Assembly: GCF_035916755.1 (NCBI RefSeq)
Contig: NZ_JAYWIX010000007.1
Coordinates: 62,001-126,000 of the forward strand
Length of the DNA: 64,000 nucleotides
Direction: 5' to 3'
Source: Rothia sp035916755
Lineage (GTDB): Bacteria > Actinomycetota > Actinomycetes > Actinomycetales > Micrococcaceae
Position numbers and translations under genes: made by a program. Below, piece after piece: positions 44,364 through 53,130 of the stretch. The notes under the pieces are model-generated. The model worked only from the letters and a program-made list of their open reading frames with translations, had not been told where the DNA came from and ran no database searches. Position 1 is the stretch's first letter. Each line of letters begins with the position of its first letter.

Positions 44364-45062
44364 ATGACAGCCACACCCCCGGCCCCCAGCACTGAACCTG
44401 CGCCGACCACCGACGTCCTCGCCCCTGAAGGCAACGAACCCGATGTGCGCTCCCGCGAAACCGACGCCGAACGCAAAGCCCGTTTCGAACGAGAAGCCCT
44501 ACTGTACGTAGACCAGCTCTACGCCGCCGCCCTGCGCATGGCCCGCAACCCGCAGGACGCCGAAGACCTCGTCCAAGAGGCCTACATGAAAGCCTTCTCC
44601 GCCTTCCACCAGTACAAGCCCGGAACAAACCTCAAAGCCTGGCTCTACCGGATCCTCACCAACACCTACATCAACGTCTACCGCAAGCGTCAGCGGGAGC
44701 CTTATCAGGCCAACACCGATACCGTTGAAGACTGGCAGCTAGCCCAGGCAGGAGCCCACGACTCTAAGGGCCTACCTTCGGCAGAAAACGAAGCTCTCGC
44801 CCACCTGCCCGATAGCGACATCAAAGAAGCTCTCCAGTCCATTCCCGAAGACTTCCGCATGGCCGTCTACTACTCCGATGTCGAAGGGTTCTCCTACAAA
44901 GAGATTTCCGAAATCATGGACACGCCCATCGGCACCGTCATGTCCCGCCTGCACCGGGGCCGCAAACTGCTCAGAGACAAACTCACCGACTACGCCGCCG
45001 AACGCGGCATTAAAACCACGACCACCGGCAAGGCCGGCGCCCGCCAAACCGCTAGGGCCTAA
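44364..45062 (+). CDS. sigH: ECF sigma factor SigH/SigR
   Basis: 232-residue ECF sigma factor for thiol-oxidative and heat stress. Sigma region 2 (about 45-110: YVDQLYAAALRMARNPQDAE, LVQEAYMKAFSAFHQY, LKAWLYRILTNTYINVYRK) and region 4 (about 150-205: IPEDFRMAVYYSDVEGFSYK, ISEIMDTPIGTVMSRLHRGR). N-terminal Pro/Thr-rich tail of about 30 residues. RBS GGAGGGAA just before ATG 44364. Followed 14 bp later by its anti-sigma factor. Confidence 0.93.
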   Translation: MTATPPAPSTEPAPTTDVLAPEGNEPDVRSRETDAERKARFEREALLYVDQLYAAALRMARNPQDAEDLVQEAYMKAFSAFHQYKPGTNLKAWLYRILTNTYINVYRKRQREPYQANTDTVEDWQLAQAGAHDSKGLPSAENEALAHLPDSDIKEALQSIPEDFRMAVYYSDVEGFSYKEISEIMDTPIGTVMSRLHRGRKLLRDKLTDYAAERGIKTTTTGKAGARQTARA

Positions 45063-45076
45063 GAAAGGAGCCACCA

Positions 45077-45355
45077 ATGACCACCGTGCACAACCCGAGC
45101 CCTTCTACCCCCTGCGAAGAGCGCCTGGCCAAGATCTATACCTACCTTGATGACCCGCTCAGCTGCCAGGACCTCGAAGAACTCCAAGCCCACCTGGCCG
45201 AATGTGAAACCTGCGCCAAGGAATACGACCTAGAGTGCATCATCCGTCAAGCTGTGCGCCGCACCTGCAAGGAGACCGCCCCCGTTGACCTCAAAAGCCG
45301 TATCCGCGCCTGCATCGACGACATCCACACCGGAGGGCACCCGGCAGCTAGCTAG
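45077..45355 (+). CDS. rsrA: redox-sensing zinc anti-sigma factor RsrA-like
   Basis: 92-residue ZAS-family anti-sigma factor binding SigH when reduced. The zinc motif H-x3-C-x2-C is visible as HLAECETC near residues 40-47, with further Cys at PCEER, LSCQDLEE, LECIIR and RRTCKE that could form the disulfide switch. RBS GAAAGGAG before ATG 45077. Same transcript as sigH, closed by a terminator at 45361. Confidence 0.92.
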   Translation: MTTVHNPSPSTPCEERLAKIYTYLDDPLSCQDLEELQAHLAECETCAKEYDLECIIRQAVRRTCKETAPVDLKSRIRACIDDIHTGGHPAAS

Positions 45356-45360
45356 CCAAT

Positions 45361-45403
45361 AACAAAGGGCCCCTGCTCGCTTCTGCGAGTAGGGGCCCTT
45401 GTT
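45361..45403. terminator. terminator between rsrA and bL37
   Basis: Stem AACAAAGGGCCCCTGCTCGC / GCGAGTAGGGGCCCTTGTT with one bulge and one mismatch, TTCT loop. Serves convergent rsrA and the bL37 gene. Confidence 0.85.
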
Positions 45404-45410
45404 GATTGCC

Positions 45411-45485
45411 TTATGAGTTGGGGCGCTTACCGTGGTTAGCGCTACCCTTACGGCGATCCTTACGCTTGCGACCGCGCTTGCTCAT
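45411..45485 (-). CDS. ribosomal protein bL37
   Basis: 24-residue, extremely basic protein. It starts MSKRGRKRKDRRKG and ends NHGKRPNS, matching the small actinobacterial 50S protein bL37 first seen in mycobacterial ribosome structures (MAKRGRKKR...NHGKRPN-type). ATG 45483-45485 has a strong AAGGAGG 5-6 nt upstream and the stop is TAA 45411-45413. Being so short it is easily missed by gene finders. It stands alone, facing the sigH-rsrA unit. Confidence 0.88.
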   Translation of the reverse strand: MSKRGRKRKDRRKGSANHGKRPNS

Positions 45486-45643
45486 GAGAGCCTCCTTGAT
45501 CAAGGTGGAGTGCCCGTCAGGATAACGGAACACAAATGGTCGATAGCACCTTGGAATAGGCACTTCTCACTATTTTCGCATACCTTGGCTAGCTTTGCAC
45601 ACCCCGGGTTGGTCACAGGGGCAGATGCCAGCCAGGTACTTTC

Positions 45644-46243
45644 TTAAACGGGCTCTGAAATCTGAAGCCAGTTGTACCAGCCGCGGTGCAGAACCAGCCA
45701 GGCGATTAGGCCGTAGCCGGACTGGCCGGGGCGGCCGTCATTTGCTGCCAGATCATTGCGCCACTGCTCATGGTGCAGCAGGGGGTTGAAGGTATCAACG
45801 TAGAGGTGGTTACGGCGGGTCACCACATCGGCGTAGGCTGCCGACAGGTCGGCAATCTTGCGGTTACGCTCAGCATCGAGAGTGGGCGGGGGGCCAACAA
45901 CCAGAACCTTCACATTGTTCTGGGAGGCCATATCGACCATGTTCGCCAGGTTCAGGCGGGAGCGGGCGCTGGTGAGGCCTAGGTCGATGTCGAAGGTTGA
46001 GGGGGCAATGACCAGGCGGTTCTCGTGGCCCTGGGCAAAGCGGCGGCTGGCTTCTTCAAACCAGCGAGCGTTGAGCTGTTCACTGCCCTCACCGGGAGCT
46101 GCCAGATTATAGGCAGAGATAGAGGCAGAGGTCTGAGGGGTACGCGCCATAACGCGCCCGAACCACCCGAGGGTGCGGGGGTCCCCGACGCCTGCGAGCA
46201 GATCATCGCCAACGGCTACAAGTCGAATTTTTCGCTGATCCAC
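45644..46243 (-). CDS. SGNH-hydrolase-like protein without block I serine
   Basis: About 199 residues from GTG 46241-46243 (AGAAAG upstream); the frame stays open to 46393 and an ATG at 46300 is the alternative. Fold blocks of the GDSL/SGNH family are visible: IRLVAVGDDLLAG (block I), SAYNLAAPGEGSEQL (block II Gly), VIAPSTFDIDLGLT (block III position) and the C-terminal GRPGQSGYGLIAWLV. The nucleophile of the normal GDS motif is Asp here (GDD), so esterase activity is doubtful. Homologues in related genera show GDE or GDD as I recall. Confidence 0.7.
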   Translation of the reverse strand: MDQRKIRLVAVGDDLLAGVGDPRTLGWFGRVMARTPQTSASISAYNLAAPGEGSEQLNARWFEEASRRFAQGHENRLVIAPSTFDIDLGLTSARSRLNLANMVDMASQNNVKVLVVGPPPTLDAERNRKIADLSAAYADVVTRRNHLYVDTFNPLLHHEQWRNDLAANDGRPGQSGYGLIAWLVLHRGWYNWLQISEPV

Positions 46244-46358
46244 GTGTTTCTTTCTACAAGGTTGAGGGCCAGGTAGCCCCGCAACGTTGGTCTCATTCAT
46301 TCTGTACCAGTCTAAACCCTGGAGCCTGACAGTGCACGGTGGGCGCACCGCAAACAGG

Positions 46359-46395
46359 CAGTGCCCGAATCCTGACGGGCAAGATTCGGGCACTG
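46359..46395 (-). terminator. terminator of kgd
   Basis: Perfect 13-bp stem CAGTGCCCGAATC / GATTCGGGCACTG, 11-nt loop; on the minus strand followed by CTGTTTG. Confidence 0.75.
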
Positions 46396-46417
46396 GGAGC
46401 TGAGCGAGCGCCCTGCT

Positions 46418-49400
46418 TTAGCGGTCGAATACCTCAGAGATAAGGTTATCGAGCTCGCGCTGGTGACGCTTACCGGTACCGGCCGCGGGTGAAGCTGCTG
46501 CCGGGCGGGAAATCAGCTTCATACGGTAATCAATCTGGGGGAGCAGGTTGACCGCCATGAAGGGCCACTGGCCCTGGTTGGCAGGTTCATCCTGAGCCCA
46601 GACCAGTTCCGCATTGGGGTAGGCAGCAATCTGTTCCTTGATTTCTGCGGACGGCAAGGGGTAGAGCTGCTCAACTCGCACAATTGCGGTGCTCTTGTCA
46701 CCGCGCTTAGTGCGCTCAGCTTCCAGGTCGTAGTAGAGACGGCCCGAGACGAAGACCAGACGGGTCACGTCAGCGGGGTTCAGGTTACCCTGGTCCTCAA
46801 TGACGGGCTTGAAGCTACCGCTGGTGAAGTCTTCAACCGATGAAGCGGCAGCTTTGAGGCGCAGCAGCTGCTTGGGGGTGATAACAATCAGCGGCTTGTG
46901 CGGGCGGGAGTGGGCCTGACGGCGCAGCAGGTGGAAGTGGTTAGCCGGGGTTGAGGGAACAGCAACGGTCATGTTGTTCTCGGCGCACAGCTGCAGGTAG
47001 CGCTCCATACGGGCCGATGAGTGGTCAGGGCCCTGACCCTCAAAACCGTGGGGCAACAGCAGAACCAGTGAGGAACGCTGGGCCCACTTCTGCTCTGCTG
47101 ACGAGATGAACTCGTCAACGATGGTCTGGGCGCCATTGGCGAAGTCGCCGAACTGGGCCTCCCAGAGCACCAGGGAGTCAGGGCGCTCTACGGAGTAGCC
47201 GTACTCGAAGCCCATGACGCCGTACTCGGAGAGTAGGGAGTTGTAGATAGAGTACTTGCCCTGGGTTTCTGAGAGGTTGGCCAGGGGGTTCCACTCTTCG
47301 TCGGTCAGGGAGTCGTGGAGCACGGAGTGGCGCTGGACGAAGGTGCCGCGCTGGACGTCCTGACCGGTCAGGCGCACATCGCGACCTTCCAGCAGTAGGG
47401 AAGCAAAGGCAGCAAGCTCACCGAAGCCCCAGTTAATGTCGCCCTCGGTTGACATCTTGACGCGCTGCTCCAGCAGCTTTTTAAGCTTCTTGTGTACAGT
47501 GAAGCCCTCGGGAATCTTGCCAAAGGCCTGACCAATCTGGGCAAGGGTCTCAGCGGAGATAGCGGTCTCACCGGCAACGTGTACCGAGTCCTCGTTCTGC
47601 TGGGCAGCAGGACGTTCGATGTTAGAAACAGCGGCGGCGTCTGCGGTGACCAGGGGAGCGGAGGACGACTGGGCTTCGTGGGTCTCGGTGAAAATCTGCT
47701 CCAGGCGGGACTGGTAGTCCTTGAGGGCGCGCTCGGCCTCGTCCTGGGAGATGTCGCCGCGGCCGACCAGGGCCTCGGTGTAGATCTTGCGGGTTGAGGG
47801 CAGCTCTTCAATCTGCTGGTACATCTTGGGCTGGGTCATCGAGGGATCGTCTGCCTCGTTGTGACCGCGGCGGCGGTAGCAGACAAGGTCGATGACGACG
47901 TCCTTGTTGAAGGCTTGGCGGTAGGCGAAGGCGATGGAGCCTGCGCGGACGACGGCCTCGGGGTCGTCGGCATTTACGTGCAGCACAGGAGCCTGGATCA
48001 TGCGGGCGATGTCGGTGGAGTAGGTTGCGGTGCGGCCATCGCGCGGGGTGGTGGTGAAGCCCACCTGGTTGTTGACCACGATGTGGACGGTACCGCCGGT
48101 GGTGTAGCCCTCAAGCTTGGACATCTGCAGGGTTTCTAGCACGATGCCCTGACCAGCGAAGGCAGCGTCGCCGTGAACCAGGATCGGCAGTACGGGGTAG
48201 TTGCCGATGCCCTGTTCTGCCAGGGTGTCCTGCTTAGCGCGGACGATACCTTCAAGCACGGTGTTGACGGCTTCAAGGTGGGAGGGGTTGGCAGCAAGAT
48301 AGACCTGAGTCTGGTTACCGTTGTGGGAGGTGAAGATACCCTCGGTGCCAAGGTGGTACTTGACGTCACCGGAGCCGCCGGTCAGGCGGGGGTCCATCTG
48401 GCCCTCAAACTCGCGGAAAATCTGGGCGTAGGACTTACCCGCAATGTTGGTCAGCACGTTGAGGCGGCCGCGGTGGGCCATACCGATGCCCACACCCGAG
48501 AGGCCGGCGTCCGCTGCCTCAGAGATAACAGAGTCCAGCAGCGGAATCAGGGATTCGCCGCCTTCCAGGGAGAAGCGCTTCTGGCCCAGGTACTTGGTCT
48601 GCAGGAAGGTTTCGAAAGCCTCGGCTGCGTTCAGGGTACCCAGTACACGGAACTGCTCGTCGCGGGAGGGCTTGGTGTAGCCGTGCTCCAGGCGGTCCTG
48701 GAACCACTGGCGCTCTTCGGGGTTCTCGATGTGCATGTACTCCACACCCAGGGTGCGGGTGTAGGCCTCGCGCAACAGCTCAAGGATGGTGCGCAGGGGC
48801 AGGGATTCCTTTTCGCCAAAGCCACCGGTGGGCCAGTAGCGGTCAAGATCCCAGAGGGTCAGGCCGTAGTTCTCCAGACGCAGATCGGGGTGGGAGAGCA
48901 TTTGGTAGCCGATGGGGTTGGTCTGGGCAATCAGGTGGCCGCGTACACGGAAGGCGTGAATAAGCTGCTGGATACGGGCAACCTTAGAGACTTCGGCTTC
49001 GGGATTGACCTGGTTGTCGCGGGCCCAGCGGACGGGCTCGAAGGGAATGCGCAAATCCTCAAAAATCTGGTCGTAGAAGCCGTCGCCACCGAGCAGGTAG
49101 TGCTCCACAATCTTGAGGAACTCACCGGAACCTGCACCCTGGATGACGCGGTGGTCGTAGGTGGAGGTGAGGGTCAGAATCTTGGAGACGCCGTTGCGGG
49201 CGATGACCTTTTCTGAGGTACCGCGGTACTCTGCGGGGTAGTCGAGGGCACCTGCGCCGATGATGGCTGCCTGGCCCTTAGAGAGGCGGGGCACGGAGTG
49301 GACGGTGCCGATACCGCCGGGGTTGGTGAGCGATACGGTGGTGCCGGCGAAGTCCTCAACACCGAGCTTGCCCTCGCGGCCGCGCTTGACGATATCGTTG

Positions 49401-50164
49401 TAGGCTTCCCAGAACTCTGAGAAGGAAAGCTTCTCTGCACCCTTGATGTTGGGCACAACCAGGTTGCGGGAGCCGTCGGGGCGGGGTAAGTCGATGGCCA
49501 GGCCGAAGTTAACATGGGCGTGCTGGATAGCGGCGGGCTTACCCTTGGCGTCCTCACCGTAGCTGACGTTCATGGAGGGGAAGGCCGCAAGAGCACGGAT
49601 AATGGCGTAGCCGATGATATGGGTGAAGGAGACCTTGCCGCCGCGGGTGCGGGCCAGGTAGCTGTTGATTTCGGTGCGGTTATCAATCAGCAGCTTGGCG
49701 GGGATAGCGCGGACGGTGGTTGCGGTGGGTACGCTCAGTGACTCGTCCATGTTGGCCGCTACCGCCTTGGCGGGGCCGCGCAGGGTGACAATCTGGTCTT
49801 CTTGGGGAGCGTCGCTCACGGGTTCTTCCTTCGGGGTGGCGGGCTTGTTCGCTGAGGGGGTGCTTGCCTTGGGGGCTGCCTGCGGGGCTGACTTGGGGTC
49901 AGGTTCAGGGGCAGGGGTCTTGGGAGTGGAGGGGGTGGGGGCCTTGACGGGTTCTTCCTTGACCGGTGCGGACGCTACAGCGGGTACCGGTGCCTGCTGC
50001 GAGCTGGGTGCGCTGCCGGTTGTGCCTGCCCACTGATCAAACAGAGGCCACCACGTCTCGTCGACTGAGTTGCGGTCTTGCTCGTACTTCTCAAAGAGCT
50101 CTTCGACGAGCCACTCGTTACCCGCGAACTCTTCGGGAACAATATGTTCTGGCTGGTTTGGCAC
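46418..50164 (-). CDS. kgd: multifunctional 2-oxoglutarate dehydrogenase E1/E2 (Kgd/OdhA type)
   Basis: 1248-residue actinobacterial enzyme joining a succinyltransferase (E2) domain to a thiamine-diphosphate E1 in one chain, feeding the TCA cycle. Start taken at GTG 50162-50164, giving the normal N-terminus PNQPEHIVPEEFAGNEWLVE. A Pro/Ala/Lys-rich linker (about 60-125) precedes the E2 domain (HxxxD in TSTYDHRVIQGAGSG) with no lipoyl domain. E1 motifs: GMAHRGRLNVL, LVHGDAAFAGQGIV and the C-terminal VWAQDEPANQGQWPFM. In related bacteria an FHA protein (GarA/OdhI) inhibits it; no such gene is in the window. Confidence 0.95.
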   Translation of the reverse strand: MPNQPEHIVPEEFAGNEWLVEELFEKYEQDRNSVDETWWPLFDQWAGTTGSAPSSQQAPVPAVASAPVKEEPVKAPTPSTPKTPAPEPDPKSAPQAAPKASTPSANKPATPKEEPVSDAPQEDQIVTLRGPAKAVAANMDESLSVPTATTVRAIPAKLLIDNRTEINSYLARTRGGKVSFTHIIGYAIIRALAAFPSMNVSYGEDAKGKPAAIQHAHVNFGLAIDLPRPDGSRNLVVPNIKGAEKLSFSEFWEAYNDIVKRGREGKLGVEDFAGTTVSLTNPGGIGTVHSVPRLSKGQAAIIGAGALDYPAEYRGTSEKVIARNGVSKILTLTSTYDHRVIQGAGSGEFLKIVEHYLLGGDGFYDQIFEDLRIPFEPVRWARDNQVNPEAEVSKVARIQQLIHAFRVRGHLIAQTNPIGYQMLSHPDLRLENYGLTLWDLDRYWPTGGFGEKESLPLRTILELLREAYTRTLGVEYMHIENPEERQWFQDRLEHGYTKPSRDEQFRVLGTLNAAEAFETFLQTKYLGQKRFSLEGGESLIPLLDSVISEAADAGLSGVGIGMAHRGRLNVLTNIAGKSYAQIFREFEGQMDPRLTGGSGDVKYHLGTEGIFTSHNGNQTQVYLAANPSHLEAVNTVLEGIVRAKQDTLAEQGIGNYPVLPILVHGDAAFAGQGIVLETLQMSKLEGYTTGGTVHIVVNNQVGFTTTPRDGRTATYSTDIARMIQAPVLHVNADDPEAVVRAGSIAFAYRQAFNKDVVIDLVCYRRRGHNEADDPSMTQPKMYQQIEELPSTRKIYTEALVGRGDISQDEAERALKDYQSRLEQIFTETHEAQSSSAPLVTADAAAVSNIERPAAQQNEDSVHVAGETAISAETLAQIGQAFGKIPEGFTVHKKLKKLLEQRVKMSTEGDINWGFGELAAFASLLLEGRDVRLTGQDVQRGTFVQRHSVLHDSLTDEEWNPLANLSETQGKYSIYNSLLSEYGVMGFEYGYSVERPDSLVLWEAQFGDFANGAQTIVDEFISSAEQKWAQRSSLVLLLPHGFEGQGPDHSSARMERYLQLCAENNMTVAVPSTPANHFHLLRRQAHSRPHKPLIVITPKQLLRLKAAASSVEDFTSGSFKPVIEDQGNLNPADVTRLVFVSGRLYYDLEAERTKRGDKSTAIVRVEQLYPLPSAEIKEQIAAYPNAELVWAQDEPANQGQWPFMAVNLLPQIDYRMKLISRPAAASPAAGTGKRHQRELDNLISEVFDR

Positions 50165-50431
50165 TTCTCTTACGCCTCTTCCATCTCTTGTGATTGCTGG
50201 GTGCCAAAACCACTTTTGGCACGAGGTGGGCGGGCATCGCACACTACATTGGGCGCGTGATGTACCGCATATCTTTGTCTAGTTTAGAAGTGTTTTGGGG
50301 GGTTCGTCCAACGCACTACTTTCTATGACATCTCGCCGTGAGACTGTCTGGTAGAAATAGGCTGACATTTCGCAGGTGGTGAAAGGGAGCCCACTGAGTG
50401 AACCGCTCGATATTCGCTAGAATTGACCACT

Positions 50432-50566
50432 ATGGAAGACCCTTCTAGTTGCTGCGCATCTTCGCAGCCCTCACGAGCGCTTTGGCGCGCACTATTCTTT
50501 AACCCAACCACGGGCGTCCGCACCTCTGGCAACCCGTACCCAGCCCAGCAGGCGGTGAGAGCCTAA
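50432..50566 (+). CDS. possible small leaderless ORF before CNNM genes
   Basis: 44 codons from ATG 50432 to TAA 50564-50566, starting MEDPSSCCASSQPSRALWRA and ending QQAVRA. A -10-like TAGAAT at 50418-50423 lies 8 nt upstream, so a transcript could begin at or just before the ATG with no leader, a usual arrangement in actinobacteria. It ends 3 bp before the next gene's ATG. No family recognised; two adjacent Cys. It may be a leader peptide or merely chance. Confidence 0.35.
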   Translation: MEDPSSCCASSQPSRALWRALFFNPTTGVRTSGNPYPAQQAVRA

Positions 50567-50569
50567 ACC

Positions 50570-51937
50570 ATGGAATGGCTCCTACTTCTCATTGGCTTTT
50601 CCCTGATTCTGGGCACCGGCTTCTTTGTAGCCGTAGAATTTTCGCTGGTAGCCCTTGACCAATCTAAGGTCCAGCAAGAAATTGATAGGGGAGACGCCGC
50701 AGGTGAACGAGTGCTTGCCTGCCTCAAGTCCCTCTCAACCCAGCTATCGAGCTGCCAGCTGGGAATTACCATCACCACCCTGCTGACTGGCTACACCCTC
50801 GACAGTGGCATCAATGCGTTGGCCGGTGAAACCATTGCATCGTGGGGCCTGGCCCCTTCAGCGGCATCGGCGCTGACCCTGATTTTCTCGATGGGTATTG
50901 CAACCCTGCTCTCCATGATTATCGGTGAGCTGGTTCCCAAGAACCTGGCGATTGCTGAACCCTACAAGGTGGCCCGCATTCTTGCTCCCGGCCAGCTGCT
51001 CTTTACCAAGGTGATGGGCCCCATCGTCCGCACCGCTAACGGGTCAGCGAACTGGATTCTGCACCGTTTTGGCATGGAAGCTAAGGAAGAGCTCTCGGCA
51101 GCCCGTTCATCCGAAGAGCTGTCTTCGATGGTGCGCCGCTCAGCCGACCTGGGCACCCTGGACTCCGATACTGCCCGATTCGTCGATAAGACCCTCTCTT
51201 TTGCCGAGCTGACCGCAGCTGATGTGATGACCCCGCGCCGCAAGGTCATCATGCTCGAAGATACCGCCCCTGTGAGCGATGTTATTGAGCTGGCCCGCAC
51301 CACCGGCCACTCCCGCTTCCCCCTCTACCGGGAAGACCAGGACAACATCGTGGGCGTCGTGCACGTGAAGAAGGCCGTGGGCCTTCCCCTCGATAAGCGC
51401 GACTCGCTGGAAGCTGGAATGCTGATGGAGGATGTCCTACAGGTACCCGAAACGGTGCACCTTGACTCCCTGCTTATGCAGCTACGTGAGGGCGCCCTGC
51501 AGCTTGCTGTGGTGCTCGATGAGTACGGCGGTACTGCGGGTATTACCACCCTCGAAGACCTGGTTGAAGAAATCGTCGGTGAAGTCTCCGATGAACACGA
51601 CACCAACTCCTTCGACGAACGCCCCCTGCGCGTGGGTAGCGGCGACTACATCTTCTCGGGCCTGCTCCGCCCCGACGAGGTCAAGGACTACATCGGCACC
51701 CTGGACGTAGACGATGATCCCGCCTATGAAACCATGGGCGGCTTCATGATGAACCACCTGGGTCGAGTTCCCGAAACCGGCGATGTGGTGCCCGTTGAGG
51801 GCGGACGCCTGCGCGTAGAAAAGATGGAACAGCGCCGGGTAGACCGAATTCGCTACATCCCCGATGCCCTACCCCTGGAGCAGGGGGAAGCGGCTACAGA
51901 TGAGTCGAAGACCGCTCGAAAGGAGGCCCGCCGATGA
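50570..51937 (+). CDS. CNNM/CorC-type membrane protein with CBS pair (first)
   Basis: 455-residue protein of the DUF21 (CNNM) family, linked to Mg2+ and other divalent-cation homeostasis. N-terminal DUF21 membrane domain (hydrophobic segments near 1-23, 60-80, 95-120, 130-150; LSSCQLGITITTLLTGY and IIGELVPKNLAIAEP are signature blocks). Two CBS motifs follow (about 205-330: ADVMTPRRKVIMLEDTAPVS, LAVVLDEYGGTAGITTLEDL), then a CorC/HlyC C-terminal domain (RPLRVGSGDYIFSGLLR, GGFMMNHLGRVPETGDVV). Its end overlaps the second paralogue by 4 bp (ATGA). Confidence 0.9.
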   Translation: MEWLLLLIGFSLILGTGFFVAVEFSLVALDQSKVQQEIDRGDAAGERVLACLKSLSTQLSSCQLGITITTLLTGYTLDSGINALAGETIASWGLAPSAASALTLIFSMGIATLLSMIIGELVPKNLAIAEPYKVARILAPGQLLFTKVMGPIVRTANGSANWILHRFGMEAKEELSAARSSEELSSMVRRSADLGTLDSDTARFVDKTLSFAELTAADVMTPRRKVIMLEDTAPVSDVIELARTTGHSRFPLYREDQDNIVGVVHVKKAVGLPLDKRDSLEAGMLMEDVLQVPETVHLDSLLMQLREGALQLAVVLDEYGGTAGITTLEDLVEEIVGEVSDEHDTNSFDERPLRVGSGDYIFSGLLRPDEVKDYIGTLDVDDDPAYETMGGFMMNHLGRVPETGDVVPVEGGRLRVEKMEQRRVDRIRYIPDALPLEQGEAATDESKTARKEARR

Positions 51938-53019
51938 ATGACTGGGTAGCTATCGCTCTGCTCTTTGTGCTCCTTGCCGGTAACGCCTACTTCGTGGGTG
52001 CTGAGTTCGCCATTATGTCGACCCGCCGCTCCCAGATTGAGCCCCTGGCTGAGTCGGGTAACAAGCGCGCCGTCCCCACCCTCTACGCCCTTGAAAACGT
52101 ATCCCTCATGCTGGCCACCTGCCAGCTGGGCATCACGGTATGCTCCCTCTTGATTCTGAACGTCTCTGAGCCGGCTATCCACCACCTAGTGGCTGGCCCT
52201 CTGGAATCCTGGGGAATACCTTATGAGGCAGCGAGCGTCCTAGCCTTCATCTTCGCGCTGGTGCTGGTGACCTACCTGCACGTCATCTTTGGTGAAATGG
52301 TGCCCAAGAACGCTGCTGTATCGCTGGCAGCTTCGGGTATTGCCCTGTGGATTGCCCCCTCACTGGTGACCCTCTCCCGTATTCTCAAGCCCCTGGTGGG
52401 TCTGCTCAACTGGATAGCCGACCACACCCTGCGTCTGATGAAGGTAGAGCCCAAGGCTGAAGTGGCATCAACTTTCACCCTCGATGAGCTGCAAAGTATC
52501 GTGGCTCAATCAACCGCAGAAGGAACCGTGGATGACGGCTCCGGTGTGCTGTCTGGAGCCCTGGAATTCAGCTCGAAGACCGTTGCTGAGATTATGGTGC
52601 CCGGCGACCAGCTGGTTACCATGAACTTCCCTTGCACGCCTGCTGAGTTGGAAAAGGCTGTTGCCCACACCGGCTACTCCCGCTTCGTGATGAAGGACGA
52701 GCAGGACGGCACCTACATGGGCTACCTGCACATCAAGGACGCCCTGGTCTACGAAGCTGATCGCATGGACCAGCCCATTGCCTGGTCTAAGCTACGTCAG
52801 ATGTCGATTGTCAAGCCCGAAACCGAAATCGATGAGGCTCTTGCCACCATGCAGCGCAACCGGGCTCACGTTTCACACGTAGTTGATGCCCGGGGGCAGA
52901 GCGTAGGCGTGCTCTTCTTAGAAGACATCCTTGAAGAACTGGTCGGTGAAATTAAGGACACCACCCAGGAGCACGTGCGCCGCCGTGAGGAGGCAGCCTC
53001 CCGTAACGTCACCGACTAA
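51934..53019 (+). CDS. CNNM-type membrane protein with CBS pair (second)
   Basis: 361-residue paralogue of the preceding protein: DUF21 membrane domain (LLFVLLAGNAYFVGAEFAIM, LATCQLGITVCSLLI, VIFGEMVPKNAAVSLA) and CBS pair (VAEIMVPGDQLVTMN, GVLFLEDILEELVGEI), but it stops there without the CorC/HlyC domain. ATGA overlap with the first gene implies co-translation, and the two may form a heteromer. Such tandem pairs are common in actinobacteria. Confidence 0.9.
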   Translation: MNDWVAIALLFVLLAGNAYFVGAEFAIMSTRRSQIEPLAESGNKRAVPTLYALENVSLMLATCQLGITVCSLLILNVSEPAIHHLVAGPLESWGIPYEAASVLAFIFALVLVTYLHVIFGEMVPKNAAVSLAASGIALWIAPSLVTLSRILKPLVGLLNWIADHTLRLMKVEPKAEVASTFTLDELQSIVAQSTAEGTVDDGSGVLSGALEFSSKTVAEIMVPGDQLVTMNFPCTPAELEKAVAHTGYSRFVMKDEQDGTYMGYLHIKDALVYEADRMDQPIAWSKLRQMSIVKPETEIDEALATMQRNRAHVSHVVDARGQSVGVLFLEDILEELVGEIKDTTQEHVRRREEAASRNVTD

Positions 53020-53060
53020 TTTTTAGTCCGCGACTAAGACGACAGCCCCGAAGTCTGTTT

Positions 53061-53075
53061 TGCGAATGGTTCGCA
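53061..53075 (+). promoter_or_regulatory. candidate operator of the zinc-uptake operon
   Basis: Perfect inverted repeat TGCGAA-TGG-TTCGCA, 56 bp before the znuA ATG. It does not match the Zur box I know from corynebacteria (TGAAAATGATTTTCA type), so the link to Zur is inferred from position only. Confidence 0.4.
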
Positions 53076-53130
53076 GGTAAACTAGGGTGGGTGCAACGAT
53101 TGGCATACCCCACCTAGACCAGGAACCCGC

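Noticed and set aside
48173..49216. 347-codon open frame opposite kgd
   Set aside because: Overlaps the conserved E1 coding region; Val/Gly/Asp-rich shadow with no recognisable motif.
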